From Kitagawia praeruptora (Eukaryota; Streptophyta; Magnoliopsida; Apiales; Apiaceae): a stretch of DNA of 64,000 nt. The stretch lies in NCBI GenBank assembly GCA_037693485.1, contig CM075344.1, forward strand, positions 99,793,001-99,857,000, read 5' to 3'. Below, piece after piece: positions 10,259 to 22,103 of the stretch. The notes below the pieces were generated by a model. The model saw only the letters and a program-made list of their open reading frames with translations, made no database searches and had not been told where the DNA came from. Each line of letters begins with the position of its first letter. Within the stretch, counting starts at the first letter, position 1. A program made the translations under genes and the position numbers.

Positions 10259-13191
10259 TTATGTGCTAGGTGCCGCATGTCTGGGCGGGTACTTTTCATT
10301 ATTTGTTTACTTTTATGTTGCTGCAAGTTGAGGCAGCTTTATTTTTGCAAAAGCAGGGTTGAATTGTTTTGATTGCTTTGGAGGGGCTGTGCCCATAGTC
10401 CGATAAACGAATACTACATGCCGAAATTTTCTAAAAATCCCCTGCATTTTAATTTATTTAACTTATTTGATTTCAATGGTTTAAATGTATGATTTTGGTG
10501 TTAACTGTTTATGTGTATATGTGCTAGGTGATTTATTTCGAGGATTTATGTGCTAAGTGATTTAATTCAAGGATTTATGTGTTTCGGGGATTAAATGCGT
10601 TTTGAGGATTATTTATGAACTTAGTTTTGTCATAGAATGACACTAGTATTATAATTGTATATGTTAAGTGAAGTTGACTAAATGTGTTATGTGCATTAAT
10701 TGGTATTTGAGTAGTCAGCTATAGGGATAACAACTATAGTACGACTTTAGGTGACTCAGTGATAATTCTGAATTGCGTCTACTCGAGATACGAGGTTGGA
10801 CTGACGCGTGATCGTAACTATTTCGGTACCATTAGGGCGTGATCAAGTGGAGCAACATGTATCAAAAAGGAAGGATCGAGGCGTCGTGTAAAGTTCATGG
10901 AACTACTTGGGCGAAACGCCAAGGATTTATTCGTGCTGTTCTGTCTGGTGCGAAGGACCAGAGGCAAGTTTATTTATACATACTCTATCGTTCAGAGTAT
11001 ATTTATTTTGAAATATATGAAATGTGTGGAATAAGACTTCAGTCCATATTTACAAGATTTCTTCTATCTCTATCTTGATAAATTGTTTACTTTTAAGTAA
11101 AATGGTTGACTGGAAATATATGTGATATGGAGAGAGTGATATACTATAAAGAGTAAAGTGATATGGGAAGGAATGGTATCAGTTGTTATTTATGGTTATT
11201 TTAATGATATTATGGTATCAGTTATCTAAAGTTATTTTATAATATTATAGTTATGTGTAAATTGAGGATCTTTGAGTTCTAAACCCTGTCAGACGTTATT
11301 AATAAATATTTTGTTATATAAGGGGACAAGGGTTGAGGTTTACAGATTTTCTTAAAAGGGACTTACATGTAAAGTATTTTAGTTGGTGTATTTTGAAGGT
11401 ATTGATATATGAATGGGAAAATGGAAGGGGTTATCTTGAAAGGTATATTTTCGAAAACCCGGACAAAGTTTTTTAGAAAGAATTTTGCAATAATTAACCT
11501 AATGGCAACATCACCAACAAACTAGTGTTTATTTAATTAGTAGATACCTCTTGAAGCATCTACTGATTAAATAAACCTTATTCGTCTAATTAAATTTATT
11601 TAATTAGATGAATATTATTTTTAAAATGTTTTCTTAAAATCGCTTTGTTCCGGAATAATAATAAAGATATTTCGATGGATATAAATGAAATGTCTGGAAT
11701 GATATTGATAAATGTTATTTTAATGGTTATTTAATTCAATGAATATTAATTATAATATTCATTTAAAAGGGATTATTGAATAGTTATTCTTTAGTTATTC
11801 TAAGTGTTCTAAGGGTGATTAAATATTGTTAAAAGATTGTTTAAGGAATTTCATAGTGAAATGAATGTATATCTTGAATTGATACACTGATGATATATCT
11901 TTATAAATGTTTTCAAATGGTTATAATGGAAATGTGAAATGTGAAAAGGAAATGTGAAATGGAAATGATAAATGGAAATGGAAATGACATATGTGAATGG
12001 AAATGTGAATGGAATATTGATTGACAAAAAGGGGGATAGCAACAAAAAGCGTAGGAGGCTGTGTGCTGCACAGTCCAGCAATCAATATTTTAATTCGGCC
12101 CAAGAGTTGCCGAAGGAGGATGTAGTGGTGTACCTTCCTCCAGGGGGATGTAGTGGTGTACCTTCCTCCTTCTATCGGTAGTAAAAAGGGATGGGTACGG
12201 AGGACGACTGATCATCGTGCCTCACGTATTCGGCAACAGTGAAAATCCCCAAAAGATTAAAAGAAAGAATTGAGAATGGTTTTCAGATTTCTATACTGAA
12301 AACAGAAAAATGATATGAAATGATGGAATTATTGTTACAGATGAAGATAAACTGATTTTTATATTAAAATATATAATTGTTGCATAAGAAGGAAATGAGA
12401 AGATGATAGTGAGAGATTTGTTCAAGTATTTATATTATCTTGTTATAGCAGAGAAACTGATATTATATTATTGGAAGAGAAACTGATATTATATTATCAA
12501 TAAGTAAGTGATTTCATATTGAATAATCAGCAAGCTTATGTTGGTGTATTACTGCGCAAACAAGATGTGGCTATTTAATTACCTTGTATCAGCATCGTTT
12601 ATATTATATTGGTATATTGTTCAGTTGATATTAATTTCAAACATTATACTTTCCCTATAGAATTTCGTGGTTATAAATGTTTCAAGAATGATATTAAGTA
12701 TCGGTTGAATGTTGGAAACCCATGCACCTGATGGGATATTTTGTTAAACTCTAGTAATAACTTGCTGAGCAATTCTTTCGCTCATACTTGCTTGTTTTCA
12801 AATATTAACTTTTCAGTGGAAGGTAGCCGGACGAGGTTATCCGCATGGCTTAGATGAAGCGGGCAGCGTGCCCTTATGAAGACGTTATGATCTAGAAAGT
12901 TTATATCGGGAGTAAGTTATATGTAAGTATATTGATGTGTAATATATATGTTACTTTGCATAATATAGTACTAGTTGCTGGTGTACTTCTCAGCGAAGTT
13001 ATACTAGTAGTAAGGAGTTGATTCTTGTTTCTAGCCCTATAACCTAAAAGATGCTTGGTGGTTGGGGTCTCAAATGTTGTAACTTAATTATTAATGATTA
13101 CAGATGGTTTAATGTGGTTAAGCAGGTGATTTGTTATTAAGGATTTCCGCGTGACGACCAAATCCCTGACCCCGGATTTGGGGGCGTTACA

Positions 13192-13203
13192 CACACACAC
13201 ACA

Positions 13204-13242
<39 letters not shown>

Positions 13243-15280
13243 CCCCTCTCTCAATTAACTATCAAATACATTCATAATCTTAGAACCCTAGTTTAGTTAT
13301 CTGTATAAATCGAAGCCCTAAATCGAACTGAGGTGAATCATGCTCGAATTAGTTCGAATAAAAAGAAGTGGAAGCTCTAATTAGCTTGAATTAGTAAGTG
13401 ATTTTTCAATTTGTTTTTCAAATCTCATTTTTTTAGTTTTAATTGAAGTTCTTTTTACAGATTAGTTGCTTCTTCAGCTTGGGCCAACTGCAATTAGTAA
13501 GTTTTTATGTTATTGTTGTTGTTTTGTATGTTTATACGATTGTGTTTGTATGATGCGCTATTGTTTTTTTTTGGATTTATTTTTTCTCGTTGTTTTACGA
13601 TGAATTTGTTTTGACATGTTCAGCAATCGAACCTCAGTAATACAGTGCGTTGGTTTCAAGTGCAAACCTCTGCTTCTGATCTCGTAATGATTCTCTTTTT
13701 TGCGTTGGTTATTTCATTTATGTAATTGTTGTTGGATAGTGTATATATGCTAGTTGTTTTGGCACAAATTATATTTTTAGAAGTTTTCGATATAATTTTG
13801 AGTGAGTTTGAAAAATTTAGAATAAATTATCGTTCTAAAGAGTTAATGATAATGTAGTTAGATGAAATTTTGTTTTAAGGAGTTTTTGTTGGTGGTTTCG
13901 ATTTGGTTCAGTAATTTTAAGTTATGAAACTCATAGATGCTGCTATATATTGCTTGATAGCAGTAATTTGATGACCTTGTTATATGATTCAAATATTGAT
14001 AGATGAATCAATTTGTCCTGACACAGAATAATATGTTAGGCATTGAAGAGTATATGCACTCACAGAAATGATAATCTGCGCTATTAGTTGTAATTGCTAT
14101 ATATAACATAGTCATTGATATGTTTTATAGGGATTACTATTAAGTTGGTCAATAGAAGAAAGGATCCCAAGGGGTGTGAAGGTGATAATATTGATATAAT
14201 GTCTGCATTGTAACTATACCTGAAAGCTGACTTTACATGGATTAGAACTGTTACAACCCTTCTTTTTGTTTCATTCTGATCAAAATAAGACTCTTTACAT
14301 GGATTAGCCCCTGCTCTCAATCTTTCACTTTTATCTATCTCTCTGTTCTTGCATTTCCTCTTTCGCTAGCTACTTTCCTATATAAACACACATTTAGATA
14401 ACGTAAATAAGTACATTGTAGATTGAGCAGGACATTTTGTTTAGTAGTGTTGAAAATTAATGAAAATGTCGGTTTCTTTGAAATTGATTTAGGTCACTTT
14501 GCTACTGATATGCGTTGCAGCCACTGCCTCTACTGATCAGAGGTTTGTTATCCCTCACTCTTGCGATATACATTGATGACATTCATATTTATACGTGAGA
14601 ACCATGAGAACCAAAGATTTTCGTATTTTACTAAGCATTTGTTTTGCAAATAAACTGTGTCAAGCATATGCATACTCAATTCATTATCTCAACTATCCTA
14701 CAAATATTACAATCGAGATTTCGGATGCAGTGTGAAGTGTACTCAATTTCGAAGATTTTTATCTTAAGCATTTATGCGGAAACTGTTTGATTCTATAAAG
14801 CTTAATGTTTTATATGAGCTAAATTCATGTTCTGTTATGTCGGTGAGTTTGAAATTAAATATAATGGATTTTTAAATAGTTTTACCGCGTTTTTTTTATA
14901 TAGGAGCAGTAAAAATGAGGAGGTGCAGAGCTCGACCAACTCATCAATGGCAGCAAGTTACTTCTATATGTGCACATTCAAACAGGCCAAACTACATTGC
15001 TCTGAAGAAAACCAAATTCCCTCTGATATTTGTCCCTGGATAAGGACTATGATGACCCCATAATATTGCCTCAATTAAAGCCCAATTTTTTTAATCTAAT
15101 AGGGGTATATATGTCTCTTCACTTGACATGCTCTCTACTTCACTAGAACAATTATGATGGTGTTACTAGTTTTGACCTTTATTTGTCTCAGATTTGACCT
15201 CTACTAATTCTATCTATGGCTGGTTTATTATTGGTTTTTAGTGAGATTAATCAAGAACATAATGATTTGTGTTGTGGCAG
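13192..15280 (+). other. CACTA-2 interior, leader-like sequence, no clear gene
   Basis: After the TG...CA element the interrupted (CA)n and (CT)n microsatellite resumes. It is followed by sequence resembling a plant 5' leader (AACCCTAG, AAGCCCTAAATCG) and several AT-rich, intron-like stretches. A short block near 14517-14542 sits between an acceptor (GCGTTGCAG) and a donor (GAG|GTTTG). A segment near 14905-15020 gives a peptide containing HQWQQVTSICAHSNRPNYIA, followed by stops. I do not recognise it. Captured host gene fragments are the likely explanation. Confidence 0.35.
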
Positions 15281-15941
15281 GGTGAAAGATGTTGAAGGTC
15301 TGAACAAACATGCAGTTTCTGACCCAGATGAGATTGCTGCCATGGTTGACATGTAAGAAATTAATTCTTGCTTTCTTTGTCACACACATCTAAACACATT
15401 ACACCTATCGTGATACTCATTTACCAAAATTTTGCCACTATGACCTGAAATGTTAGTTCAGTTACCTACCGCAATTATAAGAAAATAGGATCATAAATTG
15501 AGATGCTTCTTTAACTGTTTGTATAATCCTATTTTCATGCCCTCTGCCACTGTTAAAACTTATTTGCATGCCCTCTGCCACTGATAAAACTTATAAGATG
15601 AGGCAAAGTTAGTATTCCCTCGATTAACAAATGTAACTTCATATGAATTGAGTGAAATGGAGACTATACGGGACTATTAGACACATACAGTTTTCTGGTT
15701 TGTTTCTTTATAGTTCTCAATATCAGTCCTGAAAGGACATGTTTCCTATTTTGTGACATTCATATTCTTTTCCTTAGAGTTTAATGAGAGCTGTTATATT
15801 ACTACAGGTTTTCTACCTTTGATAACTCTTTGAAGGTTGTGGTTCTTTACCTTTAACTTGGTTTGTGATGCAACAAACAGTGGTGAAGAGATTCTGCTTC
15901 TACTTCAAGTGAAAGCCCGTCAACGTGTACTAGCTGTGTAA
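15281..15941 (+). pseudogene. Two-exon fragment of an unrecognised gene inside CACTA-2
   Basis: Two exon-like segments join in phase. The first, 15281-15352, has acceptor GTTGTGGCAG and donor AT|GTAAGAAA and encodes a peptide with GLNKHAVSDPDEIAAMVD. The second, 15881-15941, follows acceptor CAACAAACAG and completes the frame with GEEILLLLQVKARQRVLAV and a stop. Both splice sites are standard, and the shared phase argues for a real C-terminal gene fragment rather than chance. I do not recognise the protein family. Its place inside CACTA-2 suggests capture from a host gene. Confidence 0.4.
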
Positions 15942-16139
15942 TTATTTCATGTTATGTCATCCGTTGTATACTGCCGTGGTCAGTGGCTAGAGTAGGTATT
16001 CAATTGTATCTCATTAGCATATTTGTTGTAAAGATTGGATGTTTTGTGTTTGGTAAATGGCTAGTGCTTATAATTGTTTTCGCATTTTAGTGTTTTGGTT
16101 TGATTTGAGGTTTTTTGTGCATATAAAAAGAATACTACA

Positions 16140-16420
16140 TACTAAAACCTGAACAAGAGACATCGGTTTTTAACAAATAAACCAATGTCCAAGTAAAGCT
16201 AATACATCAAATATTTTAAAAAACTGATGTAATATGTTAAACATTACAATGAAAATGGACAGTAACCGATGTTTGTTAGAATATATAACATCGATTTTAT
16301 CAAGAAATCGATGTCAATGTAACATCATATAACATTGGTTTCACTAAGCGACTGATGTCTAAATCCATAATAGACATCGGCTAAAAACCAATTTCTAAAG
16401 TTTTGACCTTTCTCTACACA
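16140..16420. repeat. CACTA-2 right subterminal repeats
   Basis: About ten copies in both orientations of ACATCGGTTT-like and ACCGATGT-like motifs (for example GACATCGGTTTTT, AAACTGATGTAA, AACCGATGTTT, ACATCGATTTT, GACATCGGCT). They mirror the left subterminal repeats and are the expected binding sites for the element's accessory transposition protein. Confidence 0.85.
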
Positions 16421-16495
16421 CGCATAGACATCGCCCAGATTTTTTTTTACAACGGCTAAAAAATGATGTATATTGACATATTTCTAGTAGTGCTT

Positions 16496-16808
16496 TCCAA
16501 TTTTTATCAGTGATAATTCCATGTGTTTTTGTTCTAGAGTGTGTCCAGGTTCTCAGTTTCTCTTTAGCATCCTCAAGTTCTTTTTCAAGTTCAGTACATC
16601 TAAATTCCATCTCTAGTTTCATGTGTTTAGCATTATCACATTCTATTTGTACCTCTTGTATGAAAAGTAACTCAGCTTCTAGATGATCATTTCTTTTAGT
16701 CAGTTCTGACATTTTAGATTTGATTCTAGCATTTTCAAGAGATTGACTTCTAAAGCTAATATGTAGAGACTTTAGAAATGATCTTAACTCAGAGACAATA
16801 TTTGTATC
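16496..16808 (-). pseudogene. Copia-A gag segment upstream of CACTA-2
   Basis: Minus-strand continuation of Copia-A. It encodes the coiled-coil part of gag with LRSFLKSLHISFRSQSLEN and ELTKRNDHLEAELL, closely matching Copia-B at 18590-18880. The sequence stops at 16808, where the plus-strand Copia-B LTR begins (TGTTAGATATTG), so Copia-B appears to have inserted into Copia-A here. The rest of Copia-A gag and its 5' LTR were not found. Confidence 0.85.
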
Positions 16809-17314
16809 TGTTAGATATTGATTCAAGTGATGATCAGGATCTGCACTGTTACTGATCAGATACTGATGCTGACGTCATCAGTAATGCAATGTCAGTATTG
16901 AGTTGCTATCAGGATTGGAAGCTGATCAGGATTACGAGAAGATTTATATTAGTCCAGAGATCATGGAAGATTGATTTGTCGGTTCCTAATTTATAGGAAG
17001 GTAGCTATCATGCAATATATGTATTCATAGTCGTATGTAATTGATTTAGTATATCTTGTAATTGATAGTGTAACTGTGTATGCTATATAAACACAGTTTA
17101 GGTTTTACATGATTGTAATCGCTTACACGAGTTATCTTGTAACCTAGCAGCTCTTAAGAACATAAGGATTTCTTAAGAGAGTTTGTAACAGTTTTATATC
17201 AAAGTAAATAAAGTTGTTATTGATTCATACTTGTGTTATCATTTCTGTTTAAGTCGAAAATCTTATACAATTGTATTCAACCCCCCTTTTACAATTGTTA
17301 ATTGCTGGGTAACA
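16809..17314 (+). repeat. Copia-B 5' LTR
   Basis: Begins TGTTAGATATTG and ends CTGGGTAACA. The 3' part contains TATATAAACACAG (a TATA box) near 17085 and the tail GTATTCAACCCCCC, matching the tail of the Copia-C LTR (TATTCAACCCCCC, then AAGTTATTCGAGTTAACA). It is followed by a primer-binding site and gag. The 3' LTR is not in the window. The left boundary rests on similarity to the Copia-C LTR start TGTTAGGAATAA. Confidence 0.8.
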
Positions 17315-17316
17315 AT

Positions 17317-17329
17317 TGGTATTAGAGCA
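17317..17329 (+). promoter_or_regulatory. Copia-B primer-binding site (initiator tRNA-Met type)
   Basis: TGGTATTAGAGCA lies two bases after the LTR. It matches the usual plant Copia site complementary to the initiator tRNA-Met 3' end (TGGTATCAGAGC) with one difference. Confidence 0.85.
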
Positions 17330-17362
17330 AAATGATTAATTACAATCATAAACGATCTTAAG

Positions 17363-19688
17363 ATGTTGACAAGCAAGTATGAAAGCATTAAGATTCCAAC
17401 TCTCAAGAAAACTGAGTATCCAACATGGAAAGTAAAAATGTTGATGTATGTGGAAGCAACTGATCCTGATTATCTTGATAGGATCAATTATGGCCCATAC
17501 CTACCAAAGAGTTTGGTTAGTCGAACTGATACTGTTCCAGAACACTATGTCATCAAGGCAAAGAATCAATGGACTCCCGAAGAAAAGGCTCAGGTACTCA
17601 AAGATGCAAAAATAAAGAATTTTTTGCATAACAGTCTTGATGTTGTAATGTCAAACAGGGTAATAGCATGCAAGACTGCTAAGGAAATTTGGGATATCGT
17701 GGAAACTCAATGCCAAGGTACTGAATCTATCAAAAGAAACAGAAGGGCTTCTGTTGATTCAGGAATATGAACAGTTTGATGCTAGATCAGATGAAAGTCT
17801 TACTGATCTGTATGATAGATTTCTGACACTGTTGAACAATCTATCTCTGGTAGGCAAAGAATATGATCCAGAGGATTCAAACACCAAGTTTCTAAGAGCG
17901 TTGCCTGAGGAGTAGGTTACTCAAGCCTCAATCATTAGACATCAGTATGATCTTAATATTGTGTCTCTTGATGACGTTTATGGAATGCTGAGAACCCATG
18001 ATCTTGAGGTTCAACAAAGGAAGAATAAGAAAAGCAACAAAGTAAAGGCCGTTGCTTTAAATGTTGAATCAAAATCAAAAGGAAAAGCTGTGGAGGTTCC
18101 AAAGAGAAGAAGTAGATTTGTTGAGTCGAATACTGATAACTCATCATCAGATACTGATGCCAATCCTGATATTGATACTGATGAAGACTCTACCGATTCT
18201 GATATGATGGAAATGGTTGCTATGATAGTCAAAGGCTTCAAGAAGATGAAATTCAGGAAGGCCAGAAGACAAGGCAACTTTCAGAAGAAACCTTTCAGTG
18301 CTAATAAGAACAGGTACAAGAAGAATGAAGGCAAAGGCAGCAAGTTTGACAAGTCAAAGGTCAAATGCTACAATTGTGATGGAATGGGTCACTTTGCAAC
18401 TGAATGCAAGAAGGCCAAAGCTAGAGCTCTTATCTCATCAAGAAAAGATTGGATGGACTCTTCCTCAGAATCTGAAGAGGAAAAGGTGAATTATGCATTG
18501 ATGGCCAATACTGATGAGACTGCTGTTGCTGAAAATAAGGTATCTGAAACTTTGTTTGATTTTGATACTAATAATGTCTATGAGTAAAGATCATTTCTAA
18601 AGTCTCTGCATATTAGTTTTAGAAGTCAATCTCTTGAAAATACTAGAATAAAATCTGAAATGGCAGAGGTGACTAAGAGAAATGATCATCTAGAAGCTGA
18701 GTTACTTTTCTTGCAAGAGGTACAAACAGAATGTGATAATGCTAAGCACATGAAACTAGAAATGGAGTTTAGATGTGCTGAACTTGAAAAAGAACTTGAT
18801 GATGCAACAGAGAAACTCAGAACCTGGACACACACTGGAAAGAAAACTCATGAAATTATCACTGATAAAAATTGGAAAGAGTGTCTAGGTTATAAGCTAG
18901 AGAATGAGAAAAATGATAAAGGTAAAGTTGTTTCATCCGACCTAGGAAGAGTTGTTATAAATGACTCAACAAATCCAAAAACCTACAGATATGTTACAGA
19001 CAGAACAAAAACTGAATCAAAACCAGTTAATTATGTGTATCCAGAAAATCCCAAATCAACTACTGAAGAGGGATCTACTTCTACACAAAATTCTGAGTCT
19101 AGAACTGTCAAAAACAAAAATGTAGGTCTTTTGTCTAAGAAACAACTGAGAGACAGAATCTGTGAAGTGACAGATAGAAAGAAGACATCTACTGCTAAGA
19201 GAAACAGGAATGGTAAAGTTGGAATAAACAAAGAGAATAATTATAAATATATTCCAAATGCACCAAGGAAAACATGCTTTAACTATGGTAACTCTAATCA
19301 TCTTGCTATTGATTACAGGAGGAGTAAAAAGAAGGCTATTGTAATTCCTAAGTCTGACATTAGAAATCGATCAGTATTTTATAAACCACAGAATCCTTGT
19401 TTTCACTATGGCAGTAAATGGCATTGCATTTATACATGTGAAGAATACCATAGTTTGTACTATAATCTTTATGATCCATTGCCAAAGTTTAATAAAGGTT
19501 CAAATTCTGGTAAAACAAAGAATGTGAATTCTAAGCATGCATTTGTCAAATCTGATAAGAACAAAGCAAATTCTAATGGAGTCAATCCTGAAGGAACTGC
19601 TTTTGTTAAAAAGTCTACTGCTGCTAAAAACGTTAAATTTCATGTAAAAAGAATCCAACAAGTGTGGGTTCTTAAAAATTCTAACTGA
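17363..19688 (+). pseudogene. Copia-B gag (broken)
   Basis: The gag begins with ATG at 17363, giving a retrotransposon gag domain with PTLKKTEYPTWKVKMLMYVE. The frame breaks near 17745, where an indel moves the sequence into the frame reading LLIQEYEQFDARSDES. A TAG near 17913 replaces a probable Trp codon. A first zinc knuckle (CYNCDGMGHFATEC) is intact at about 18367-18408. A TAA at 18585-18587 splits off the coiled-coil part. The two later knuckles are damaged: CFNYGNSNHLAIDY and CFHYGSKWHCIYTC carry Tyr at three expected Cys positions, whereas Copia-A keeps the Cys residues of the first. The gag end is WVLKNSN then TGA. Confidence 0.9.
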
Positions 19689-19702
19689 GTTGTTTGTGTT
19701 TC

Positions 19703-21022
19703 TGATTGCAGGGTAAAAAGAAAAATGTGTTAGTCATGGATAATGGATGTTCTGTGCACATGACTGAAGACAAAACCTTGCTATCAGAATTTGAGGAGAA
19801 GGTTGGTCCAACTGTGTCTTATGGAGATGGCAACATTGGACAAACTTTGGGATATAGTAATATAGTTATTGGAAATGTCATCATTGAAAAAGTAGCTCTT
19901 GTGAAGGGACTTAAACACAATCTGCTAAGTGTTAGTTAAATCACAGACAGAGGTTATCATGTCAATTTTTATGATTCTCATTTTGAAGTAATCAGCAAGG
20001 CATCAGGAAATGTTGCCTTAACTGGTCTAAGGCATGGTAACATATATGAAGCCAACATCTACACCAATACTGATGGTCCCTCTACATGTCTCATCAGTAA
20101 AGCATCTGTAGATGAAAGTTGGAATTGGCACAAGAAGCTTTCTCATCTCAACTTCAACAACATTAATGAGTTGGTTAAGAAAGATTTGGTGAGAGGATTA
20201 CCAAAGGCACTGTATACTCCAGATGGACTCTGTGATGCTTGTAAGAAGGCTAAATAGAGAAGGACATCATTCAAGAGTAAGACAGAATCCTTAATTGAAG
20301 AACCATATCACATGCTTCACCTTGACTTGTTTGGACCAGTCAACATAATGTCCATCAGCAAGAAAAGGTACACTCTAGTCATTGTTGATGAATATACTAG
20401 ATTTACCTGGGTGTATTTTCTGCACAAAAAGGATGAAACATCAGAGATACTTTTGGATCATGTGAGAATAATTGAAACTGGTACAAAGTACAAAGTCAAG
20501 ATTCTAAGAAGTGATAATGGGACTGAATTCAAGAATTCAGCAATGGAAGAGTTCTGCAAATACAAAGGAATAGTTCAACAATTCTCTGCTCCTGGCACAC
20601 CCCAGCAAAATGGAGTAGTTGAAAGGAATAACAGAACTCTTATTGAAGTTGGAAGAACTATGTTGGAAGAAGATAAACTACCTACATATTTCTGGGCAGA
20701 AGCAGTCAACACAGCATGCTACACTCAGAACATTACACTGATTAACAGACATGGTGTAACCCCTTATCAGATGATTAAAGAAAAGAAGCCAAGTCTGAAG
20801 CATTTACATATATTTCGCTGCAAGTGCTTTGTTCTAAGACCTCATCCTGAACAGCTTGGAAAATTCGAGACTAAAGCTGATGAGGGCATCTTTATTAGCT
20901 ATCCAACAACAAGAGCCTTTAAAGTCTACAATCTAAGAACAAAGACAGTCATGGAGTCTATCAATGTATCTTTTGATGATAAGAAGATAACAGGAATAGC
21001 TGAAGACTCACATGACAGTTTG
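19703..21022 (+). pseudogene. Copia-B protease and integrase (broken, truncated)
   Basis: The pol frame opens just after the gag stop, in a different frame. The protease region carries DNGCSVHMT where active copies have D-S/T-G (Copia-A has DSGCSVHMTG), so the catalytic motif itself is altered. TAA at 19937-19939 and TAG near 20255 interrupt an otherwise continuous frame and fit CAA to TAA and CAG to TAG changes. GAG-pre-integrase sequence (WNWHKKLSHLNFNNINEL) leads into the integrase core with HLDLFGPVN, RSDNGTEF and NGVVERNN. The element is cut at 21022 by a TG-type element; reverse transcriptase and RNase H are absent here. Confidence 0.92.
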
Positions 21023-22102
21023 TAACACCCCCAGATCTGGGGTCAGGAATCTGGTCGTTACGGTCTCAATTTCCATCCAGAAAATCAACATAAATTAAAT
21101 AACAACCTTGTGACCCAAAACAAAAACATAAAACATACCCGTTATAGTCCTAGAGATGAAATCAGAGTAACTCCCAAATTTAATTAATCACAAGCTTGAG
21201 TTCATACAACCCAAAGAATTACAATTTAATAGCTACATATTCTTTGCCATCCATTTACATGTCATATAAATACATTGATACTCGAAAGCTAACATCTAGC
21301 CTACCAATAGCTTCTTACTCAGTAGTGGTAGCTAGGATCTCTGCGTTTAATCCTCTGACGGCTATCACTTGCTCGCACCGGTTGTGCCTTGTGCAGGCCA
21401 TCAGATCTAGCTGTTATTGTGATATAATAGATAAAGCAAGGGTGAGCAATAGCCCACCAAAAATAATATAACTGAACAGTGATAATATACAACAGTTCAT
21501 AATTATCTTTGAAACCATATGCCATGCATTAACGAAGATAGTACCAGTATAAGGTAATAGATGAAGTTACAAGGTAACTCAAAATATATATTTCGTGGAA
21601 ATATCTACTATGTCAAAGATAAGCAAGATATTCTCAATTATCATAAAAGAGGAACTTGCAGGAGAATATTGCAATTCCAGTTTCAAACACTTTTCAAACC
21701 TGCCAACACAGATAGTGTTGCAGAAAATTACCCATATTGAAAGATGAACTAATACTGGAGCATTGACGCGCCAGGAGACATAACATTCACGATGATCAGT
21801 TGCAGGTTATGCTCCCCACCTCTTGTTTTGTACATGTAGAAGGAAGCACCGACGGATTTACTTGTCTACCGCCCTCTGGAACCCCCCGGCCAACGGTTGG
21901 ACCATTGCTGGACCGGCACCACTCGTTCACTTACGCGGCTCCTAGTTCGAATAACATCCATGACTCTGAAACGTAAAGTTCGTCCCCCTTTTCCCAAGTA
22001 TAATACTTGTTAATAAGACTCCACAAAGTAGTCGTATCTAATTGGAAAGGAAGAGTCACCAATATTTCCCAAGCTGTTGCTTGTTAATGGATACCAACTT
22101 GT
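21023..22102 (+). mobile_element. TG-type LTR-like element, 5' portion, interrupted by CACTA-3
   Basis: Starts TGTAACACCCCCAGATCTGG directly inside the Copia-B integrase linker. It matches, over its first tens of bases, the minus-strand start of the element at 8429-13191 (CCCC, GGGGTCAGG, then GGTCGT). No gag or pol is present. It is cut at about 22102 by CACTA-3. AT-rich sequence at 36207-36900, full of AATGAATATTC-type repeats, resembles the interior of the 8429-13191 element and may be its continuation. No matching 3' end or resumed Copia-B sequence was identified. Confidence 0.6.
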
Positions 22103-22103
22103 A

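Larger units (their letters stand above)
8429..13191. mobile_element. 4.76-kb non-coding TG...CA element, possible giant solo LTR
   Basis: The element begins TGTAATAACCCGAATTTTC and ends CCCCGGATTTGGGGGCGTTACA. It sits inside a (CA)n run, flanked on both sides by CACAC, so a 5-bp duplication is compatible but not provable. On the minus strand it begins TGTAACGCCCCCAAATCC, very like the plus-strand start at 21023 (TGTAACACCCCCAGATC), so the two belong to one family. No gag or pol motif is present in either strand. A single very long LTR (solo LTR) or a large non-coding derivative is the likely nature; orientation is not settled. It contains short tandem repeats, a GC-rich promoter-like patch and a minisatellite of GGAAATG units near 11928-12022. 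Confidence 0.7.
8050..16492. mobile_element. CACTA-2: 8.4-kb CACTA (En/Spm) element, non-autonomous
   Basis: Both ends are exact. The left end reads CACTACTAGAAAAACTAG and the right end, reverse complemented, reads CACTACTAGAAATATG, giving a 12-bp terminal inverted repeat. The 3-bp target-site duplication CTT is present at 8047-8049 and 16493-16495. Removing the element rejoins the Copia-A reading frame (DKNWK), which confirms the boundaries. No transposase coding was found. The interior holds a 4.76-kb TG...CA element (8429-13191) and exon-like fragments of unrecognised genes (13192-16120), so it must depend on a CACTA transposase in trans. Confidence 0.95.

Noticed and set aside
10839..11078. 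79-codon open frame in the TG...CA element
   Set aside because: No family motif, no partner frame, and it lies in otherwise non-coding element sequence.
22100..22103. Target-site duplication for CACTA-3
   Set aside because: The flanking trinucleotides (TTG left, CCA right) do not match in any small shift of the boundary.
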